A stretch of 32,253 nucleotides of DNA from Bacteroidota bacterium (GCA_013285855.1 JABDGW010000031.1:1-32253); one strand, 5' to 3'; counted from the stretch's first letter, positions 23,729-32,253 are shown. A program made the numbers and translations. Notes: generated by a model from the letters alone, not told the origin.

Positions 23729-24289
23729 ATGAACAAGTCTTCAAAAATAATATTGGGAATTGACCCGGGCACAGTTGTTATGGGATATGCCGTTATAGTT
23801 ACGAATACGAATGAAGCAAAGTTGGTACACATGGATGTTTTAAAATTGTTTTCACAAAAAGATTCATATCAAAAGCTTGAAATAATATTTTCAAAAGTAA
23901 GCGAACTTATAAAAACTTACCAGCCTAATATGTTTGCTATTGAAGCACCTTTTTTTGGAAAGAATGTACAAAGTATGCTCAAACTGGGAAGAGCGCAAGG
24001 CGTAGCAATTGCCGCAGCTATACAAGCATCTTTACCCGTTACAGAATACTCACCCAAAAAAGTAAAGCAATCAATTACGGGTAATGGAAATGCAACAAAA
24101 GAGCAGGTTTTTAAAATGTTGCAACGATTAATGCAAATTGAAGAAACACCGCATTTTTTAGATGCTACTGATGCGCTGGCTGTTGCGCTTTGCCACCATT
24201 ATGCAACTTCTTCGGGAATTGTTATTGAGAAGAAAGCATTTAAAGGATGGGAAGATTTTATTACAAAAAACCCAAGTAGGTTAATGTGA
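23729..24289 (+). CDS. ruvC: Holliday junction resolvase RuvC
   Basis: RuvC (186 aa) cuts Holliday junctions during recombination and repair, working with RuvAB. The four acidic catalytic residues are present: D12 in GIDPGTVVMGY, E72 in IEAPFFG, and D145/D148 in LDATDALAVALCHH. Helix motifs KLGRAQGVAIAAA and YSPKKVKQSITGNGNATKEQV are also family hallmarks. Length is normal, with a slightly long C-terminal tail. It is the only plus-strand housekeeping gene here, divergent from the flippase-like gene by 48 bp and convergent with the HIT gene. Confidence 0.97.
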   Translation: MNKSSKIILGIDPGTVVMGYAVIVTNTNEAKLVHMDVLKLFSQKDSYQKLEIIFSKVSELIKTYQPNMFAIEAPFFGKNVQSMLKLGRAQGVAIAAAIQASLPVTEYSPKKVKQSITGNGNATKEQVFKMLQRLMQIEETPHFLDATDALAVALCHHYATSSGIVIEKKAFKGWEDFITKNPSRLM

Positions 24290-24312
24290 TCAATAAAGCA
24301 ATTACTGCATTG

Positions 24313-24711
24313 CTAACCATTATTCAACTGATGTAAAATTTTTGCTTGCGCATCTTTCAACTCGTCATCACTCAATTTTAATTTCCCTCTTGTAAAATTC
24401 AAGTCATCAGCAGAATTGATCGGCACCAAATGCAAATGTGCATGCGGTACTTCAAGACCAATAACAGCCATGCCGCAACGGTTGCAATCAAATGATTTTT
24501 CTATTGCTTTTGCAATGGGTTTTGCAAATACTAAAACTGATTGTAAATAATCTTCAGGCAAATCAAACATATTATTTACTTCAGTTTTTGGAACAACCAA
24601 TGTGTGGCCTTTCACTAGGGGGAAAATATCAAGGAATGCGAAGAATTTTTCATCTTCTGCAATTTTATAAGAAGGAATTTCGCCGCTTATGATCTTTGAA
24701 AAAATGCTCAT
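24313..24711 (-). CDS. HIT-family nucleotide hydrolase
   Basis: A 132-aa histidine triad protein of the Hint branch, which hydrolyses nucleoside phosphoramidates and similar substrates. The active-site HAHLHL triad is at H90, H92 and H94; upstream are FSKIISGEIPSYKI, FLDIFPLVKGHTLVVPK and CNRCGMAVIG. I start at ATG 24711 (MSIFSKII), the usual family start; an ATG 33 codons upstream would add a Cys-rich peptide and run through the greA terminator. It follows greA on the same strand, but a strong hairpin lies between, so it probably has its own promoter. Confidence 0.95.
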   Translation of the reverse strand: MSIFSKIISGEIPSYKIAEDEKFFAFLDIFPLVKGHTLVVPKTEVNNMFDLPEDYLQSVLVFAKPIAKAIEKSFDCNRCGMAVIGLEVPHAHLHLVPINSADDLNFTRGKLKLSDDELKDAQAKILHQLNNG

Positions 24712-24760
24712 GAAACTTGAAATTTTAGAATTGGAAAATTGATGAATTTTAGAATGTTTG

Positions 24761-24793
24761 CAAAATAAAAAGCTGCAAAACAATTTGCAGCTT
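24761..24793 (-). terminator. Rho-independent terminator of greA
   Basis: AAGCTGCAAA (24770-24779) pairs perfectly with TTTGCAGCTT (24784-24793) around a 4-base loop. On the minus strand the stem is followed by TTTATTTTG, a good T-tract. It begins 22 bp after the greA stop. Confidence 0.85.
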
Positions 24794-24814
24794 AATAATA
24801 TATAAAACAAAAAA

Positions 24815-25288
24815 TTACAGGGTTATCTCTTCAACCTTAAATTTTAAAACACCATTTGGCGCTTTAATTTCTGCTACTTCGCCTTTATGCTTTCCTATTA
24901 AGCCCTGGCCAATAGGAGAAGAAACAGAAATTTTGTTGGCTTTAAGATCTGCTTCTGCCTCACCAACTATCTGGTAAGTAACTGTTTTTTTTGAAGCAAC
25001 ATTGGTAATAGTAACCCTGGTTAAAATTGAAACCTTGCTGGTATCAATATCACTTTCATCAACAATACGTGAACTGGCAACCTGGCTTTCAAGCAAAGCA
25101 ATTTTTGCTTCCAGCATTCCCTGCGCTTCTTTGGCTGAATCGTATTCAGCATTTTCTTTCAGATCACCTTTTTCTCTTGCTTCTGCAATCGCTCTTGATG
25201 CTGCCGGCCTGTCAACAGATTTCATGCGCTGCAATTCCTGCCGCATTCTTTCAAAAGCATCTTTTGAAACGTACATTGTATCACTCAT
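24815..25288 (-). CDS. greA: Transcription elongation factor GreA
   Basis: GreA (157 aa) rescues stalled RNA polymerase by stimulating transcript cleavage. The N-terminal coiled coil carries YDSAKEAQGMLEAKIALLE after LKENAEYD, the acidic tip that enters the polymerase channel. The C-terminal FKBP-like domain shows GLIGKHKGEVAEIKAPNGVLKFKV and SPIGQGLIG. I start at ATG 25288 (MSDTMYVSKDAF), the family's usual N-terminus; an upstream ATG would add a hydrophobic Cys-rich peptide. Followed by a clear terminator. Confidence 0.97.
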   Translation of the reverse strand: MSDTMYVSKDAFERMRQELQRMKSVDRPAASRAIAEAREKGDLKENAEYDSAKEAQGMLEAKIALLESQVASSRIVDESDIDTSKVSILTRVTITNVASKKTVTYQIVGEAEADLKANKISVSSPIGQGLIGKHKGEVAEIKAPNGVLKFKVEEITL

Positions 25289-25463
25289 ATTCTTCAATTT
25301 TAAAAAGAGTAAAAAAAATACAACGCCACAAATAATGCAGCGTTGCATAGCACAAATATAGAAAATTGGGTTGTAAAAATTATGCCAATAGTAAGGAAGG
25401 GAGATGGAAAGCCCCGAAAGTCAGTAAAAGTCCGGAAAAATCATTTTACTAACTTTAGATGTA

Positions 25464-26405
25464 CTACAAAACATTTTTTTCATCAAGCTTATCCAATACA
25501 ATTCTTGCCATTTTAAAAAAAGCCTCATGTGTATACCCTGCAATGTGCGGCGTTATAATTACATTTTTCCTGTTGTATAAATTTTCAAGCATATTTTTTT
25601 CTTCGGAAGAATATGCGCTTAAATTTTCATTTTCCAGAACATCTATACCTGCAGCTTTTATAAATCCGTTATCTAATGCATTTATCAGGGCATTCTGACT
25701 GGTAACTTTTCCCCTGCAGCACGAAAGAAAAACAGGCTGGCGTTCAAGCTGTTTAAAAAAAATTTCATCAGCATAATGAAATGTCTCGCCTGTAAGCGGA
25801 AGATGCAAACTCACCACATCTGCATAGCGTGCAATTTGCGCAGGCTCTGCTTCACGTACATAATCGTGCGCAAAGCCAAACTTGTATTTATCATGCGCCA
25901 GCACTGTGCATTTAAAAGAAGAAAGCAGTTTAGCAAATGCTTCTCCTGTATTCCCAAAACCAATAATGCCAACTGTTTTATTACTTAATTCTGTGCCGCG
26001 GTTTGCATCGCGCAGCCATTCGCCTCTTTTTATTTCATCAAAACTGCTGCTGATATTATTTAAAAGATTCAGCAATAAACCAAGCGTATGTTCAGCAACT
26101 GCATTGCGGTTACCTTCAGGACTGCTAACACAAACAATTCCCTTTTTTTCCGCATAATCCACATCAATCAATTCCATGCCGCTGCCTAATCTTGTTATCC
26201 ATTTTAAATTATCGGCTTTATCAATTAACGCCTTATCTATTTTAAGTCTTGTAGTTACAATAATACCGTTTGTATTGTGAATCAGTGCACCAAGCTCATC
26301 ATAAGTAACTGCGGGAATATGAAGAATTTCATATCCTTTCGTTTTTAGTTCATCTAATAAATACGCATGTACTTTTGCCGTTACTATTACTTTTTTTCTA
26401 ATCAT
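25464..26405 (-). CDS. D-isomer 2-hydroxyacid dehydrogenase (SerA-like)
   Basis: A 313-aa NAD-dependent D-2-hydroxyacid dehydrogenase, possibly D-3-phosphoglycerate dehydrogenase, the first step of serine synthesis. The NAD-binding motif is GIIGFGNTG (about 146-154). Catalytic residues match as R231 (SCCRGK, where most relatives have ARG), E260 (DVLENE) and H287 (TPHIAGYT). It lacks the ACT regulatory domain of long PGDH forms. It shares ATGA with the end of rsmA, so the two are co-translated. Exact substrate cannot be settled from sequence. Confidence 0.9.
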   Translation of the reverse strand: MIRKKVIVTAKVHAYLLDELKTKGYEILHIPAVTYDELGALIHNTNGIIVTTRLKIDKALIDKADNLKWITRLGSGMELIDVDYAEKKGIVCVSSPEGNRNAVAEHTLGLLLNLLNNISSSFDEIKRGEWLRDANRGTELSNKTVGIIGFGNTGEAFAKLLSSFKCTVLAHDKYKFGFAHDYVREAEPAQIARYADVVSLHLPLTGETFHYADEIFFKQLERQPVFLSCCRGKVTSQNALINALDNGFIKAAGIDVLENENLSAYSSEEKNMLENLYNRKNVIITPHIAGYTHEAFFKMARIVLDKLDEKNVL

Positions 26406-27160
26406 GAGTTCATTTTAAATGTAAGCGCTGCAAAATCTTCAACACTCAACTGTTCTGCCCGCTTGTCAAAAATTTCATGCTGCAAAATATCTTCTGTAAA
26501 TAAATTACGAACAGCATTGCGTAATTTTTTTCTTCTTTGGTTAAAAGCTGTTTTTACCAAAAGAAAAAAATCTGCCTCACTCTTCATATTGGTCTTTTCA
26601 TTTTTAATTTTTAATTCAATAACACCACTTACAACTTTAGGCGGCGGGGTAAATGCTGAAGCAGGAACATCAAACAAATATTCTGCTGTATAAAATGCCT
26701 GCACCAATACGCTTAATATACCATAAATTTTATTATTTGGTTTTGATGTTATGCGCTGCGCTACTTCTTTCTGAAACATTCCGATTAATAGCGGAACATG
26801 TTCTTTCCACTCTAAAATTTTAAAAAGTATTTGCGAAGAAATATTGTAAGGAAAATTACCAATAACTGCAAAGCTGTTTTCAAATGGAATGGCAGCCTTT
26901 AAAATATCTGCATGTATTATTTTGTTTTTTATTAAAGGATAAATTTGTAATAAATATTCAATTTTTTCTTCATCAAGCTCAATCGCTTTAAATTCTATAT
27001 TGTTTAACTGAAGCAGGAATTTGGTTAATGCACCTGCGCCGGGACCTATTTCCAATAACTGGTCAAAAGAATTTTGGGCTAATGCTGATACAATTTTGCT
27101 GCTTATGTTTTCATCTTTTAAAAAATGCTGACCTAAAGATTTTTTTAGCGTGTATTGCAT
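26402..27160 (-). CDS. rsmA: 16S rRNA dimethyladenosine transferase RsmA
   Basis: RsmA/KsgA (252 aa) dimethylates A1518 and A1519 of 16S rRNA during 30S maturation. Hallmarks are [14 protein letters not shown], the SAM motif [11 protein letters not shown] (about 37-47), [12 protein letters not shown], the catalytic NFPYNISS (about 102-109), and the C-terminal [22 protein letters not shown] two codons upstream was passed over in favour of ATG 27160 (MQYTLKKS). Its stop overlaps the dehydrogenase start. Between it and the GNAT gene is a 62-bp gap. Confidence 0.97.
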   Translation of the reverse strand: MQYTLKKSLGQHFLKDENISSKIVSALAQNSFDQLLEIGPGAGALTKFLLQLNNIEFKAIELDEEKIEYLLQIYPLIKNKIIHADILKAAIPFENSFAVIGNFPYNISSQILFKILEWKEHVPLLIGMFQKEVAQRITSKPNNKIYGILSVLVQAFYTAEYLFDVPASAFTPPPKVVSGVIELKIKNEKTNMKSEADFFLLVKTAFNQRRKKLRNAVRNLFTEDILQHEIFDKRAEQLSVEDFAALTFKMNS

Positions 27161-27222
27161 AAGCAAATGTAATGCAGCAGAAAGGTGTTAATTAAAGTGA
27201 TTGTGTAAATCAAAGGCATTGG

Positions 27223-27711
27223 TTACTGCAGTTTCTTTTTCATACAAACGCTTTCTGCAAGGCCTGCATATTGATCATAGTTTGAAATAATAAAATAACC
27301 TGCCTGCTGATATAAATTTTTTGCAACATTAAAATGAATACTCGTTTCCAGTATAGCATATTGAAGCTTGTTTTCAACTGCCCATTTTTCAAGTTCATAT
27401 AAAATTATTTTTGAAATGCCCTTTCCACGGTAATTTTTCTCAACATACATTCTTTTTATTTCTGCAGTTTTTTCATCGTACTTTTTATAACAACCACAAG
27501 CAATAGGTTTTTCATCATCATAAACAATTACTCCGGTTGAAATATCATCTACCTTATTATATTGCTCATAAGTTGCCTGGTCTTCTTTTAATTCAACCCA
27601 CAATTCATGATCGAGTAATGAAATAAGATAAATAAAATCAGGATCACTTGCGGAGGTTCGCTTTACCTGTACATTAAACATGCTGCGAAGATATTGACGA
27701 GGTATTTTCAT
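27223..27711 (-). CDS. GNAT-family N-acetyltransferase
   Basis: A 162-aa GNAT acetyltransferase that transfers acetyl from acetyl-CoA to an unknown amine. The acetyl-CoA-binding signature is KRMYVEKNYRGKGISKIILYELEKWAVEN, with the R/Q-x-x-G-x-G/A loop as YRGKGI. Downstream are LETSIHFNVAKNLYQQAGYFIISNYDQYAG, also typical. ATG 27711 is taken; an in-frame ATG lies ten codons on. It is upstream of rsmA on the same strand and divergent from the sulfotransferase gene. Confidence 0.93.
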   Translation of the reverse strand: MKIPRQYLRSMFNVQVKRTSASDPDFIYLISLLDHELWVELKEDQATYEQYNKVDDISTGVIVYDDEKPIACGCYKKYDEKTAEIKRMYVEKNYRGKGISKIILYELEKWAVENKLQYAILETSIHFNVAKNLYQQAGYFIISNYDQYAGLAESVCMKKKLQ

Positions 27712-27807
27712 AACAATAAAAAATGAATCTCATTCTACTGCTGCATTAAAGTTATTATCTATTGATTTATATTTTTAACTTACCTCCTTAAACCAAATTA
27801 CCACCAC

Positions 27808-28707
27808 ATGGAAACTATCAGCTTGCCGCGCAAAACGCGTGAATTTCATAACCATCATTTTGATTCAACCATCTGGAACGATTTTGATTTCAGAGAAGAT
27901 GATATTATAATTGCTACTTACGCAAAATCAGGTACAACCTGGGTTCAGCAAATTGTATCGCAACTTATTTTTAATGGAGCAGAAGATCTTGAAGTTGCAG
28001 AAATGTCTCCATGGCTTGATTTGCGTATTCCACCTAAAGAAGTAAGGTTACCCGCTTTACAACAGCAACAGCACCGCCGCTTTATAAAAACTCATTTGCC
28101 TGTTGATGCACTGGTATTTTCACCAAAAGCAAAATATATTTATATAGGAAGAGATGGCCGTGATGTTGTCTGGAGTATGTATAACCATCATGCTAATGCA
28201 AATGATCTTTGGTACCAGGCTTTAAACGATACACCTGGTCGTGTTGGCCCACCCATTGAAAGACCAACGGAAGATATTGTACAGTATTTCAGAGATTGGC
28301 TGAATAAAGACGGTTATCCTTTCTGGCCTTTTTGGGAGAATATAAAATCATGGTGGAGTTTACGCAGATTGCCCAACGTACATCTTATTCATTTTGCAAA
28401 ACTGAAAGAAGACATGCCTGGTGAAATAAAAAAAATAGCAGATTTTCTTGATATTGATATTGATCCTGCAAAATGGGATGCTATTCTTGAACACTGCAGC
28501 TTTGATTATATGAAAAAGAATTCTATAAAAAGCGTTCCCTTAGGCGGTGCTTTTTGGGATGGCGGTTCAGATACATTTATTAATAAAGCCACTAACGGCA
28601 GATGGAAAGACCTGCTTACAAAAGAAGACAATGAGCGTTATGAAAAGATGTGTGTTGAAAATCTCGGCGAAGATTGTGCCCGCTGGCTAAATACAGGTGA
28701 GATATAA
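27808..28707 (+). CDS. PAPS-dependent sulfotransferase
   Basis: A 299-aa cytosolic-type sulfotransferase that moves sulfate from PAPS to a hydroxyl or amine. The 5'-phosphosulfate loop is YAKSGTTWVQQ (about 38-48), the catalytic His is in KTHLP (H96), and the 3'-phosphate loop is YIGRDGRDVVWSMYNH (about 112-127). The C-terminal region has FINKATNGRWKDLLT, matching the family's RKG-type end with changes. The acceptor is unknown; sulfolipids or glycolipids are plausible in Bacteroidota. It is monocistronic, and divergent from the GNAT gene with CCTCC-rich DNA upstream. Confidence 0.93.
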   Translation: METISLPRKTREFHNHHFDSTIWNDFDFREDDIIIATYAKSGTTWVQQIVSQLIFNGAEDLEVAEMSPWLDLRIPPKEVRLPALQQQQHRRFIKTHLPVDALVFSPKAKYIYIGRDGRDVVWSMYNHHANANDLWYQALNDTPGRVGPPIERPTEDIVQYFRDWLNKDGYPFWPFWENIKSWWSLRRLPNVHLIHFAKLKEDMPGEIKKIADFLDIDIDPAKWDAILEHCSFDYMKKNSIKSVPLGGAFWDGGSDTFINKATNGRWKDLLTKEDNERYEKMCVENLGEDCARWLNTGEI

Positions 28708-28710
28708 ATA

Positions 28711-29118
28711 TTATTTATGTGCTTTGTTGTTCTTCAATAATCTTGCTTGTATTATACCCATACTTACATATAGAACCGGGGAAATTAAAAATTCGTGAAC
28801 GGAGTTAGCAATGTTTCTTAGCTGGTCTGTTATGCTTCCATTATACCAATCATAAGCACCAATAAGCAGCAACAAAGAAATAAAAACAATGTGAACCAGG
28901 TGCCATATCTGCATCATCCATACAACTGTATATTTTTTTAGAGCTATAGTACCAATAGTATAAACAATCAATACAAAAAAAAGCTTGTTTACATGTTTCC
29001 ATTTACCAGGAATATCAGGAACAGAAGTAAGATCGAAATAAATATTATATAAAGAATACACAATCACAATAGCAAAAAGTCCAATAAAAAATATTGCTTT
29101 CCTGTTAAGCCTTAACAT
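28711..29118 (-). CDS. Exosortase-linked membrane protein
   Basis: A 135-aa protein with four hydrophobic segments (FFIGLFAIVIVYSLYNIYF, KLFFVLIVYTIGTIALKKY, LVHIVFISLLLLIGAYDWY, PVLYVSMGIIQARLL). ATG 29118 is chosen because it overlaps the exosortase end by 14 bp and avoids an N-terminus read in the exosortase reading region. I do not know its role. Bacteroidota exosortase genes are often accompanied by a small partner membrane protein, and this is probably the one here. It is tail-to-tail with the sulfotransferase gene, 3 bp apart. Confidence 0.75.
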   Translation of the reverse strand: MLRLNRKAIFFIGLFAIVIVYSLYNIYFDLTSVPDIPGKWKHVNKLFFVLIVYTIGTIALKKYTVVWMMQIWHLVHIVFISLLLLIGAYDWYNGSITDQLRNIANSVHEFLISPVLYVSMGIIQARLLKNNKAHK

Positions 29119-29698
29119 CTGCCTCTGGTTTTTTTGAATATAGCCACCACAATAAAAATATACAGGCATATACAATAAACGTAAACAGGAAGTGATGCGA
29201 AAAATCACCGTATTGAGGATAATGAAGATAGATTAATGTTAACCCGGCGCAACGAAAAATATTAATAAAACAAATGAAGACCAAACCAGCAATCATAAAA
29301 AATATTTTTCTTTTTATGTTTGAAGGAAAACAAATTATAAAGCCCGCATATAAAACAAAAAGCTCCAACGCATTGCAGGCATCTGCAATAGATAAAACCC
29401 TTTGTTCCTGGTAGAATATAGCTGTTACAGGCTGCTTTTCTATAGTGCCATCTGCATCATATTCGTTTATCTCTGCTTGGGTGGTAAATTTTGATGAATC
29501 AGTAATAAGATTAAGCATTTTTACAGTGCTTACTCCGGTAAAATAAGTGAGTGGCTGATCTAAAACTCTTGGCGGTTGCAGAAATAAGAGGTAAATTGAT
29601 TTCCAGGCAATAAATAGCAAAAACCCTTTAAATAAAAAGGATTTAACAGCAAAAGGTATTTGATTGATTTTTTGATAGTACCGTCGTAATACCATCAT
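29105..29698 (-). CDS. Exosortase/archaeosortase-family transpeptidase
   Basis: A 197-aa integral membrane cysteine protease-transpeptidase of the exosortase family, which cleaves a C-terminal sorting tag and probably transfers the protein to an envelope acceptor. The catalytic triad is visible: C108 in ADACNALELF, R149 in NIFRCAGL and H168 or H169 in FSHHFLF, each in or near a membrane span. About five or six spans. ATG 29698 overlaps the stop of the tagged-substrate gene as ATGA. It is probably of the XrtX-like subgroup of Bacteroidota, though I cannot confirm the subfamily by reading. The substrate is most likely the 83-aa protein upstream. Confidence 0.85.
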   Translation of the reverse strand: MMVLRRYYQKINQIPFAVKSFLFKGFLLFIAWKSIYLLFLQPPRVLDQPLTYFTGVSTVKMLNLITDSSKFTTQAEINEYDADGTIEKQPVTAIFYQEQRVLSIADACNALELFVLYAGFIICFPSNIKRKIFFMIAGLVFICFINIFRCAGLTLIYLHYPQYGDFSHHFLFTFIVYACIFLLWWLYSKKPEADVKA

Positions 29699-29946
29699 GC
29701 TTCTAAATGCAGACTCTTATTTTTCTTTTTATCTGAAATTCTTTTAACACCATAACCAATTCCTGCTGCAAAAAGTAAAGCTATCCCTCCATCAATAGGA
29801 ACCTGGTTCGCTTGGTTATCATGGTCTTTATACTGGCCATAATGATTACCATTGTTACCATTATCATTTTTATCACCAGCCTTGGCAGGCAAAGAAAAAA
29901 AAGATACACAAACAAGCAGCAGTACAAAAAGAATGATTTTGTTCAT
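29695..29946 (-). CDS. Secreted protein with C-terminal VPIDGG sorting tag
   Basis: An 83-aa preprotein with a signal peptide (MNKIILFVLLLVCVSFFSLPAKA, cleavage near residue 23). A short Asn/Asp/Gly/His/Gln-rich mature part (about 24-47) follows, and then a tripartite sorting tag: VPIDGG (49-54), a hydrophobic span (IALLFAAGIGYGV) and a basic tail (KRISDKKKNK). This is the PID-CTERM kind of tag recognised by exosortases in Bacteroidota. After processing only about 25-28 residues would remain, unusually small. It shares ATGA with the exosortase gene, so substrate and enzyme are made together. Confidence 0.85.
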   Translation of the reverse strand: MNKIILFVLLLVCVSFFSLPAKAGDKNDNGNNGNHYGQYKDHDNQANQVPIDGGIALLFAAGIGYGVKRISDKKKNKSLHLEA

Positions 29947-30167
29947 AAGGTAGTATTTACTTCATGCAAGATAAACGCAAAAACTGAAAAAAAAAATTCA
30001 AATATGCAGGTTATTACTCTAAGCTAATATAAAACAACCTAACCGGCAGTTTTCATAATGCATCGGGAAGGGCTGCATGCGGTCTTTATAAATCACACAA
30101 TCATCGTCAACAAATCAGTATTTATTCTATCAGGTTATTTGTACCTTGCAATTCCAGCAATTGCGCC
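29947..30167. other. Divergent promoter region
   Basis: 221 bp between the divergent sorting-tag protein and cytochrome/DUF1549 genes. Presumably both promoters lie here, but I see no convincing motif. Confidence 0.4.
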
Positions 30168-32253
30168 ATGATTTCAAAAATAATTTCACTTATTTCCTGG
30201 GTTATAATCTCCGTGTTTTTTATGAACGCCTGTAAGAATGCAGCCAATAACAATGCTTTGCCCGAAACTGTAAGTTATAATTTTGACATACGCCCAATCC
30301 TTTCAGATAAATGTTACGCTTGCCATGGCCCTGACGCCAATAAACGCAAGGCTTCTTTAAGACTGGACATTGCCGATTCTGCATTTGCACCTTTAAAAGA
30401 AACCAAAGGCGCTTTCGCTATTGTTGCCGGAAAGCCTGAAGAAAGCGAATTATATAAACGCATTTCATCTCCTGATCCAACTTATCAAATGCCTGTGCCG
30501 GAATCGCATTTGGGCGTGTTGAACGAATACCAGATTGCGCTTATAAAAAAATGGATAACACAAGGCGCAAAATTTGAGCGCCACTGGGCTTTCACGCCAC
30601 CCAAAAAAGCATCCTTACCAAAAGTAAGTGATGAAAAATGGGTGAAGAATGAAATTGATTATTTCATTCTCAGCAAGATGGAAACAAAAGGATTAGCGCC
30701 TAATGAAGAAGCGGATAAAGAAAGATTATTAAAAAGAGTTACAGAAGATATAACCGGTCTTCCGCCTTCATTACAGGCAATGGATGATTTCTTAAATGAT
30801 AAAAGCGCAAATGCTTATGAAAAAGCAGTTGACCGTTTATTGCAAAGCACCGCTTATGGAGAAAAGATGGCGGTTCATTGGCTTGATGTTGCACGTTATG
30901 CAGACAGTTATGGTTACCAGGATGACAACATCCGCACACAATGGCCATGGCGCGATTGGGTAATACATGCTTTTAATGAAAATCTTTCGTATGATAAATT
31001 TATTACCTGGCAGATAGCCGGCGATATGTTGCCGGATGCAAACAAAGAACAAATCCTCGCAACCGGTTTTTTCCGTAACCATAAATACACGGAAGAAGGC
31101 GGTGTAATACCTGAAGAGTATCGCATCGAATATAATCTTGATAAAACAAAAACTTACAGCCGAGGCATCATGGGCCTTACAGTTGAATGTGCGCAATGCC
31201 ATGATCACAAGTATGATCCGTTCAAACAAAAAGATTATTATTCCTTATTTGCTTTTTTTAATAATACAAAAGAAGTAGGCTTTGAAGGTGATATAACTAT
31301 GTCAAAGCCAGGTAAAATGCCTGTACTTGAAATAACGCAGGCAGACAGGAAAAAACTGTTGAATTTTATCAATGAACCTGATACGGCAACGCTTATGGTT
31401 TCTGTAATGGGTGAACGTGATACGCTACGCAAAACTTTTGTGTTGAATCGTGGTGTGTATGATGCGCCAACATATCAAGTTCTTCCTGCTGCTTTACCCG
31501 CTGTAATGCCGTATGATACTGTTAAATATCCACGTAATCGTTTAGGTCTGGCAGCCTGGACGGTGAATAAGAATAATCCATTAACAGCGCGTGTATTTGT
31601 GAACCAGTTGTGGCAGGAATTTTTCGGGCGGGGTATTGTAAAAACCGCTGGTGATTTCGGCATGCAGGGTGATCTTCCTTCGCATCCTGAATTGCTTGAT
31701 TGGCTTGCCGTTGATTTTATGGAACATGGATGGGATATTAAGCGGCTGGTAAAACAAATGGTGATGAGCGCCACATACCGGCAATCGGCTGTAATAACAA
31801 AGAAGAAATTAGATATAGATCCTGAAAATATTTATTTATCAAGAGGGCCACGCTTTCGGCTACCCGCAGAGTTTGTACGCGATATGGTATTATCGAGTAG
31901 TGGTTTATTGGTAAGAACCATTGGCGGAGCAAGTGTAAAACCTTACCAGCCAAAAGGTCTTTGGGAACAGGCTACTTCTGGCCGTGGCGCATTGGCCGCA
32001 TATAAACAGGATCATGGAGATTCTCTTTACAGAAGAGGTATATACACATTTATAAAACTAACGGTACCGCCGCCTTCAATGGGCATATTTGATGCAAGCA
32101 ACCGCGACCAATGCGAAGTAAAACGCTTAAAAACCAATACGCCTTTGCAGGCGTTGGTTATGATGAATGACCCAACTGTACTGGAAGCTTCGCGAGTGCT
32201 GGCGCATCATACACACCACGATTCAACACAAAAGTTTTGCGTAGCGTATCACG
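30168..32253 (+). CDS. Cytochrome c/DUF1549/DUF1553 lipoprotein (partial)
   Basis: 695 codons of a protein of the 'planctomycete cytochrome c, PSD1' type, running off the right edge with the frame open. The N-terminus is a lipoprotein signal (VFFMNAC, lipid Cys at 22). A c-type haem motif CYACH is at C49-H53, followed by KRKASLRLD. DUF1549 follows from about residue 150, with VHWLDVARYADSYGYQDD and a second CAQCH (C341-H345) that may bind another haem or a metal. DUF1553 begins at about 450 (YPRNRLGLAAWTVNKNNPLTARVFVNQLWQEFFG) and continues to the edge. These proteins are thought to bind or break down complex substrates at the cell surface. Start ATG 30168 is the first that gives the lipobox. 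Confidence 0.9.
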   Translation, partial: MISKIISLISWVIISVFFMNACKNAANNNALPETVSYNFDIRPILSDKCYACHGPDANKRKASLRLDIADSAFAPLKETKGAFAIVAGKPEESELYKRISSPDPTYQMPVPESHLGVLNEYQIALIKKWITQGAKFERHWAFTPPKKASLPKVSDEKWVKNEIDYFILSKMETKGLAPNEEADKERLLKRVTEDITGLPPSLQAMDDFLNDKSANAYEKAVDRLLQSTAYGEKMAVHWLDVARYADSYGYQDDNIRTQWPWRDWVIHAFNENLSYDKFITWQIAGDMLPDANKEQILATGFFRNHKYTEEGGVIPEEYRIEYNLDKTKTYSRGIMGLTVECAQCHDHKYDPFKQKDYYSLFAFFNNTKEVGFEGDITMSKPGKMPVLEITQADRKKLLNFINEPDTATLMVSVMGERDTLRKTFVLNRGVYDAPTYQVLPAALPAVMPYDTVKYPRNRLGLAAWTVNKNNPLTARVFVNQLWQEFFGRGIVKTAGDFGMQGDLPSHPELLDWLAVDFMEHGWDIKRLVKQMVMSATYRQSAVITKKKLDIDPENIYLSRGPRFRLPAEFVRDMVLSSSGLLVRTIGGASVKPYQPKGLWEQATSGRGALAAYKQDHGDSLYRRGIYTFIKLTVPPPSMGIFDASNRDQCEVKRLKTNTPLQALVMMNDPTVLEASRVLAHHTHHDSTQKFCVAYH

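Noticed and set aside
24712..24810. N-terminal extension of the HIT protein.
   Set aside because: It would be encoded across the greA terminator hairpin and gives a Cys-rich peptide foreign to the family.
31475..31774. Minus-strand ORFs in the right-hand end.
   Set aside because: They are antisense to the continuous cytochrome/DUF1549/DUF1553 frame, which carries clear motifs throughout.
32160..32253. Possible frameshift near the right edge of the DUF1553 gene.
   Set aside because: The frame stays open to the last base; the lack of a stop is explained by the window edge.

Overview
The window looks like chromosomal DNA of a Bacteroidota bacterium, probably Chitinophagaceae-like. It is AT-rich, most starts lack a Shine-Dalgarno sequence, and it carries a VPIDGG-type C-terminal sorting tag with an exosortase, a DUF3108 protein and a MacAB/TolC-like efflux operon. 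The family-level placement is an inference. Almost everything up to about 19.5 kb is on the minus strand and reads right to left.

Region 1 (1-5.0 kb): a membrane fusion protein, a TolC-like outer membrane protein and a MacB-type ATPase (cut by the left edge) form an efflux operon. Next come a small secreted protein and a cysteine-free 206-aa protein that ends the hydrogenase operon. A 35-bp direct repeat lies 160-180 bp upstream of both the efflux operon and the secreted-protein gene.

Region 2 (4.4-20.4 kb) is the centrepiece, a self-contained [NiFe]-hydrogenase module. In transcription order it holds a TetR regulator, small subunit, large subunit, DUF5947, DUF6084, a 354-aa protein, a 95-aa protein, an ABM-domain protein, maturation protease, NifU/Rieske-like protein, NicO-type nickel transporter, hypA, hypB, hypF, hypC, hypD, hypE and the 206-aa protein. 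The small subunit has CDGD where ordinary uptake hydrogenases have CxxC. With the accessory genes this places the enzyme near the group 1h (high-affinity, 'actinobacterial-type') branch or its Bacteroidota relative described as group 1l. It has no Tat signal, no membrane anchor and no linked cytochrome b. Its expected job is oxidation of low or atmospheric H2 to feed the respiratory chain. The hyp genes make the NiFe(CN)2CO centre, the transporter brings nickel, and the protease trims the large subunit. The same 18-bp palindrome, TTAGAAA-N4-TTTCTAA, occurs twice between tetR and the small-subunit gene and, with one mismatch, upstream of tetR. This is a convincing candidate operator set for the TetR protein.

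Region 3 (20.5-27.7 kb): small genes of unknown function (one encodes a 50-aa single-span membrane protein divergent from tetR), then housekeeping genes: a DUF3108 protein, a flippase-like membrane protein, ruvC, a HIT protein, greA with a clear terminator, a 2-hydroxyacid dehydrogenase, rsmA and a GNAT acetyltransferase.

Region 4 (27.8-32.3 kb): a PAPS-dependent sulfotransferase, a compact exosortase operon (83-aa tagged substrate, exosortase, partner membrane protein), and a long cytochrome c/DUF1549/DUF1553 lipoprotein running off the right edge. I saw no rRNA, tRNA, CRISPR array or insertion sequence.
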